From Branchiostoma belcheri (lineage: Eukaryota; Chordata; Leptocardii; Amphioxiformes; Branchiostomatidae), in the NCBI RefSeq assembly GCF_001625305.1, contig NW_017804242.1, positions 2,453,987 to 2,517,986 on the forward strand: a DNA stretch of 64,000 bases, in the 5' to 3' direction. This document shows, in pieces, positions 61,301-64,000 of this stretch. The notes beneath the pieces were generated by a model. It was given only the letters and a program-made list of their open reading frames with translations. It did not search any database and was not told the origin of the DNA. The position numbers and the translations under genes were made by a program. How positions within the stretch are numbered: the first letter of the stretch is position 1; every line of letters starts with the position of its first letter.

Positions 61301-62513
61301 GTTGTCCAGATCCTTCAGTCTCACCACCATGGGGAGCGGCCGCATCTCTCTCTTTATCGTGGCGATCTGCCCGCCCCTCCTGCTGTTGTCCTTTGGTCTC
61401 TCCTGCTTGTACCTCTTGACGACGCTGATGTGTGTTGGGAAGATGGCGAGACGTGCAGGACCCTCGGGGATGCTCTGGTGGGGGGCGATGTCCACTTCAA
61501 AGGGATGCATGTCCCTGTACGGTCCTGTAAAAACAAGACAAAGAAAAAGACAAGTTCAAGGGAAAGTCGGAAGGATGACGGAAGGTAATACAATCTGCTA
61601 TTTACCAGTTTTAAATTTTTATTAGAAGATCTTCATGTCACATCAGATGAGGAAGAACAAAGCTGCATTTTCCAAATCAATCAATGATCATGCCTTTTAC
61701 TTCCCAAACTAAAGTTAGGTACACATTTTACACTTGGGTGATGGAGGAAAGTCGTGTGAAATGCCTTTTCTAGGGACATGTAGGCCTTGAATGCTAGGAA
61801 TGAAACCTGTGGACCCGGATCTCATGTCTGCTAGCCTAGCCACTCAGCCATTTGATGCCACATGTGAAACAAACACATGAAGTAAGCTGTCACCTTGACA
61901 GAGAAGTGCGTCCAGTCTGGCCACGTCGCCTCCTGTGCAGTGCTCTTTGAACACCATCTCCTTGTGCACAGGACCACCAACGTCATTCTCACTCTGGTAG
62001 AACAATACTGCAAGCTTGTTTTTCCTGCAAGTCACAGGGAAGAATTACCACATTATTTACTAGCTGCTGGTGGCTTACGAATGTCTAGTAACTGTTAGCA
62101 AGTAAGATTAGCTGAGCAGAATTCATATCATTCTATACTACACAGATACAAAATTTTAATACAGAAGCTGGCGTGTTATGCAGAAGGCTATACAGATACC
62201 AGCTATACAGATACAGATACAAAAGCAGGTGTGTTATGCAGAAGAGTGGTTATACCGGCTATACAGATACAGAAACTGTGTTATGCCAAAAGGCGGTTAT
62301 ACTTGCTATACAGATAGAGATATATATCATTGAAAAACAAGACCCACCCATGATTACACTGAAATCTGTCCAGGTTGATGGCAGTGGTAGGTTTGATGGT
62401 GCAGTCGAAGATCAGCGGACCCTTCTTGATCTCGTAAGGTGCCAAGCAGCCCAGTCTGGAACCCAGGGACGGGACAGGGATGACACACTTGTACACACTG
62501 AGCTGGCAGGCAG
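55005..62513 (-). CDS. UPA-death domain-FN3 protein, copy C (5' partial)
   Basis: Exons: 62513-62348, 62024-61894, 61524-60764, 59765-59661, 58837-58718, 57706-57542, 57053-56871, 56125-55945, 55369-55005 (stop TAG 55005-55007); about 725 residues visible. The first exon starts mid-codon, so the start lies upstream, probably beyond the window. Parts in order: an N-terminal region; a PTB/PH-like segment (LPMVVRLKDLDNFSPLQLGF, RFEVSQQSYFFGC); a linker with proline stretches (PPPPPLGRPLPDLP) that copy A lacks; a UPA domain; a death domain (FGNDYRLLGEKIGLDYQ, VTILHDMGRPDIIQDM); FN3 (TIIVTWE, LEGLEAGTKYSI); and an acidic tail (EEEEEEQEDEDE). No signal peptide or membrane helix is seen. The proline tracts suggest SH3 or similar partners; the pathway is unknown. 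Confidence 0.85.
55600..55935 (+). mobile_element. Decayed open frame, possibly a LINE reverse transcriptase tail
   Basis: An 82-codon frame (55609-55857) on the plus strand lies in a copy C intron. In a neighbouring frame the sequence continues as SVKKMAKDRPRWKGKVLQGM, resembling the MAKDR-W tail of RTE-type reverse transcriptases. A frameshifted remnant would explain both pieces. Weak evidence. Confidence 0.35.
55945..57053 (-). other. Death domain exons of copy C
   Basis: Two exons split the domain after GLDYQ, at the same place as in copy A (GLDCQ). The second exon carries SPTELVLREWER and LVTILHDMGRPDIIQDMGLQ. The intron holds a diverged copy of the CCDC178 exon 8 edge repeat and a palindromic MITE. 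Confidence 0.85.
56629..56852. mobile_element. Palindromic MITE in a copy C intron
   Basis: GTGTCCATAATATCACCA and CGCCACCTTGAGAAA on the left are mirrored on the right; the arms are about 90 bp. Confidence 0.8.
57542..59765 (-). other. UPA domain exons of copy C
   Basis: Exons of 35, 40 and 55 codons, all phase 0, match copy A exons of 35, 42 and 55 codons. Shared landmarks are NIGIFASKPQLGQTW, PRAFQVAQHLSINAEVPEGW, HEICIQHSD and GRIQVRQGLVDTLTLNI. Confidence 0.75.
58888..59157. mobile_element. Near-perfect 270-bp palindromic MITE, TA target
   Basis: Arms of about 120 bp starting GTAAAAGGTTGAACTTTATT, differing by only a few bases, flanked by TA. The centre contains CTCGCGAGAATTAC and its complement. 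Confidence 0.85.
59990..60510 (+). repeat. tRNA-derived SINE
   Basis: The head has A-box-like TGGCGTAGTGGATAG and B-box GGTTCGAACCT. Then come a body with CCTTGGGAAAGGCACTTTAC and a tail of CTGTATCTGTACATGA repeats. The head does not close cleanly as a tRNA. In a copy C intron. Confidence 0.7.
60764..61524 (-). other. PTB/PH-like segment and proline-rich linker, one large exon of copy C
   Basis: A single 253-codon exon covers what is split over about four exons (854-3404) in copy A. It opens with GPYRDMHPFEVDI, parallel to GPFRYMKQVDVFI in copy A. The strand pattern and the FRFEV...YFFGC...MNNLV run suggest a PTB or PH superfold, but this is a weak structural guess. Basic and proline-rich sequence follows, with arginine-serine motifs (RRNSV, RQVSAP, PRKNSE) that resemble basophilic kinase or 14-3-3 sites. 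Confidence 0.55.
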
Positions 62514-62830
62514 CTGAGAAAAAGTATGCATCATTAAGCATAAGTTCACTTCTGACTGGTTCTACTTGGCACTGCAGCTTAAGGTGTTGCGGAAAAGGTG
62601 TGGTCCCAAATGTTTTAGATCAGAAAGTTAAAACACCACAAGCAGCATTCATACACAACAAACACTGAGCTGGCAGGCAGCTGAGAAAAAGTATGCATCA
62701 TTAAGCATAAGTTCACTACTGACTGGTTCTACTTGGCACTGCAGCTAGGTGCTGCAGCATAGGTGTGGTCACAAATGTTTTAGATCAGAAAGATCAAAAC
62801 CATAAGCAGCATTCATACACAACAAACATG
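62500..62830. repeat. 167-bp tandem duplication at a copy C splice acceptor
   Basis: GAGCTGGCAGGCAGCTGAGA begins both copies (62500 and 62667). The unit covers the acceptor, the branch region and a few exon bases, but not the exon body. Confidence 0.85.
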
Positions 62831-64000
62831 GTGGGTAAACACCATAATTCAATCAATAGTAAGTGCTTATAAACCAGGTCCTTCTTTTCTGGTCTTTCAG
62901 TCACTGACGAAAGCTAGTGGATACTAGCTGAAATGTCTGACCGTTTCCAAAATCATATCCAGTTGCTTGAGTAACTGCTTTTTGGCGTACCATAATTTAG
63001 TGTACAGTCAACTTTAATTTAGCCCCCAGGCTATGAAGTTGTGCTTGAACGTGCTGTGCATGTGGAATGAATACCTGATGCCTGTTTAGTTGTACACGTC
63101 AACAGCACTAGAATCTGCAATCCAGAAGGGACATTACTGATTATAGAATTTACTTGTTTATCAAAATCTACCACAAATATATGTAAACTATACTAGTATG
63201 TGGATATGTTGAGAGAACAATGACTGGCTCATAGCCCAGCAATACATTCAAATACCATATACATTTGTATTCAAGTTAATGAATCATCAAAACATTAGAT
63301 AAACAAGCAGCAACAGAACAAAGCATGAGGAACAGAGGTTTTCAGTTGTGTAGTAATCTTTAACACATTTGTTACAGACTAAAAGGAAACGTTGAGATGT
63401 CACAATCGATTACTGTAAAGTATCGGCTTCGTTGTTCCAAACAATGACTCACACTTCTGTGTTTTGTTTTCTGACAACATCAACCAAAATACTTGTGACT
63501 GTAACATTTTCNAAGGTTTCTGCACTGGCTAATTTGGTGATTTAAATTTGCACTGTTTTACTGGTAAAGAAATGAGAGAGAAGTGGGTTTGTACTGAATA
63601 TTGGTAGCTAGCAACATAAAGTTCCCCCCAAAAAAATTTGTTACCACATGCATGACGTCATCAAGTTTTATTGCCCTTTTTATGATTTTTTTCAAAGAAA
63701 AAATACAGAACTTTGGTAAATCCAAACAACATAAAACTTCGTTTTTGATTTCATAACAATGAAAGCTACAAACGTACGTTTGCGCAAACGAAAATATACT
63801 AATAATCTGTAGTTATAGCCAAATCATTGAGTTTTAATTAGGTAGTAAATTACGTTTCCGTATCTACCGAACCACACATGTTCAGCCGTTGCGCAAACGT
63901 ACGTTTGGAGATTGAACGGTTTTCTTCAAGAATCGTGACGAAAAAAAACAACCAAGTTACCTTCCCTCTTTTCGTAATTATAAGAAAAATTAAAAAGTTG
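62514..64000. other. Upstream intron of copy C, no gene seen
   Basis: Begins with a 167-bp tandem duplication (62500-62660 and 62667-62830) that copies the acceptor of the first visible copy C exon. An inverted pair of CAAACGTACGTTTGCGCAA-like motifs lies at about 63771-63788 and 63889-63908. No exon is recognised. Confidence 0.5.

Overview
This is an intron-rich animal nuclear window. It most likely comes from an amphioxus (Branchiostoma), judged from compact introns, dense small palindromic repeats and chordate-type proteins; the species cannot be fixed from sequence alone. There is one assembly gap (20 N at 42026-42045) and a single N at 63512. Four spliced protein genes account for essentially all the convincing coding sequence. 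I rebuilt them exon by exon from splice sites and reading phase.

Layout: (1) a plus-strand gene ending at 8041, with its 5' end outside the window, encodes a cytoplasmic-type protein with a UPA domain, an UNC5-like death domain and a C-terminal fibronectin type III (FN3) domain. (2) A minus-strand ASXL (Additional sex combs-like) gene runs from its ATG at 30387 to its stop at 11900: 16 coding exons, 1275 residues, with the HARE-HTH, DEUBAD and C-terminal PHD modules all intact. (3) A plus-strand coiled-coil gene, called CCDC178-like, runs from 30920 to 52902: 21 coding exons, 1005 residues. It is divergent from ASXL across about 530 bp that probably hold a shared promoter. (4) A minus-strand paralogue of gene 1 ends at 55005, with its 5' end beyond 62513 and probably outside the window.

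The inner ASXL/CCDC178 pair is head to head. From memory, human ASXL3 and CCDC178 are also divergent neighbours on chromosome 18q12, so this looks like an ancient chordate gene pair. The two UPA-death-FN3 paralogues flank it, each converging on it tail to tail, and they share exon lengths and phases.

Introns and intergenic DNA hold a truncated LINE, a 3.86 kb TIR element filling one CCDC178 intron, a 1.3 kb TIR element with an 8-bp target duplication, several palindromic MITE families, tRNA-derived SINE copies and microsatellites. The most unusual pattern is that at least eight exons have their splice junction (exon edge plus donor or acceptor) copied in tandem into the adjacent intron. One of these exon edges is also present in dispersed copies 15-21 kb away.
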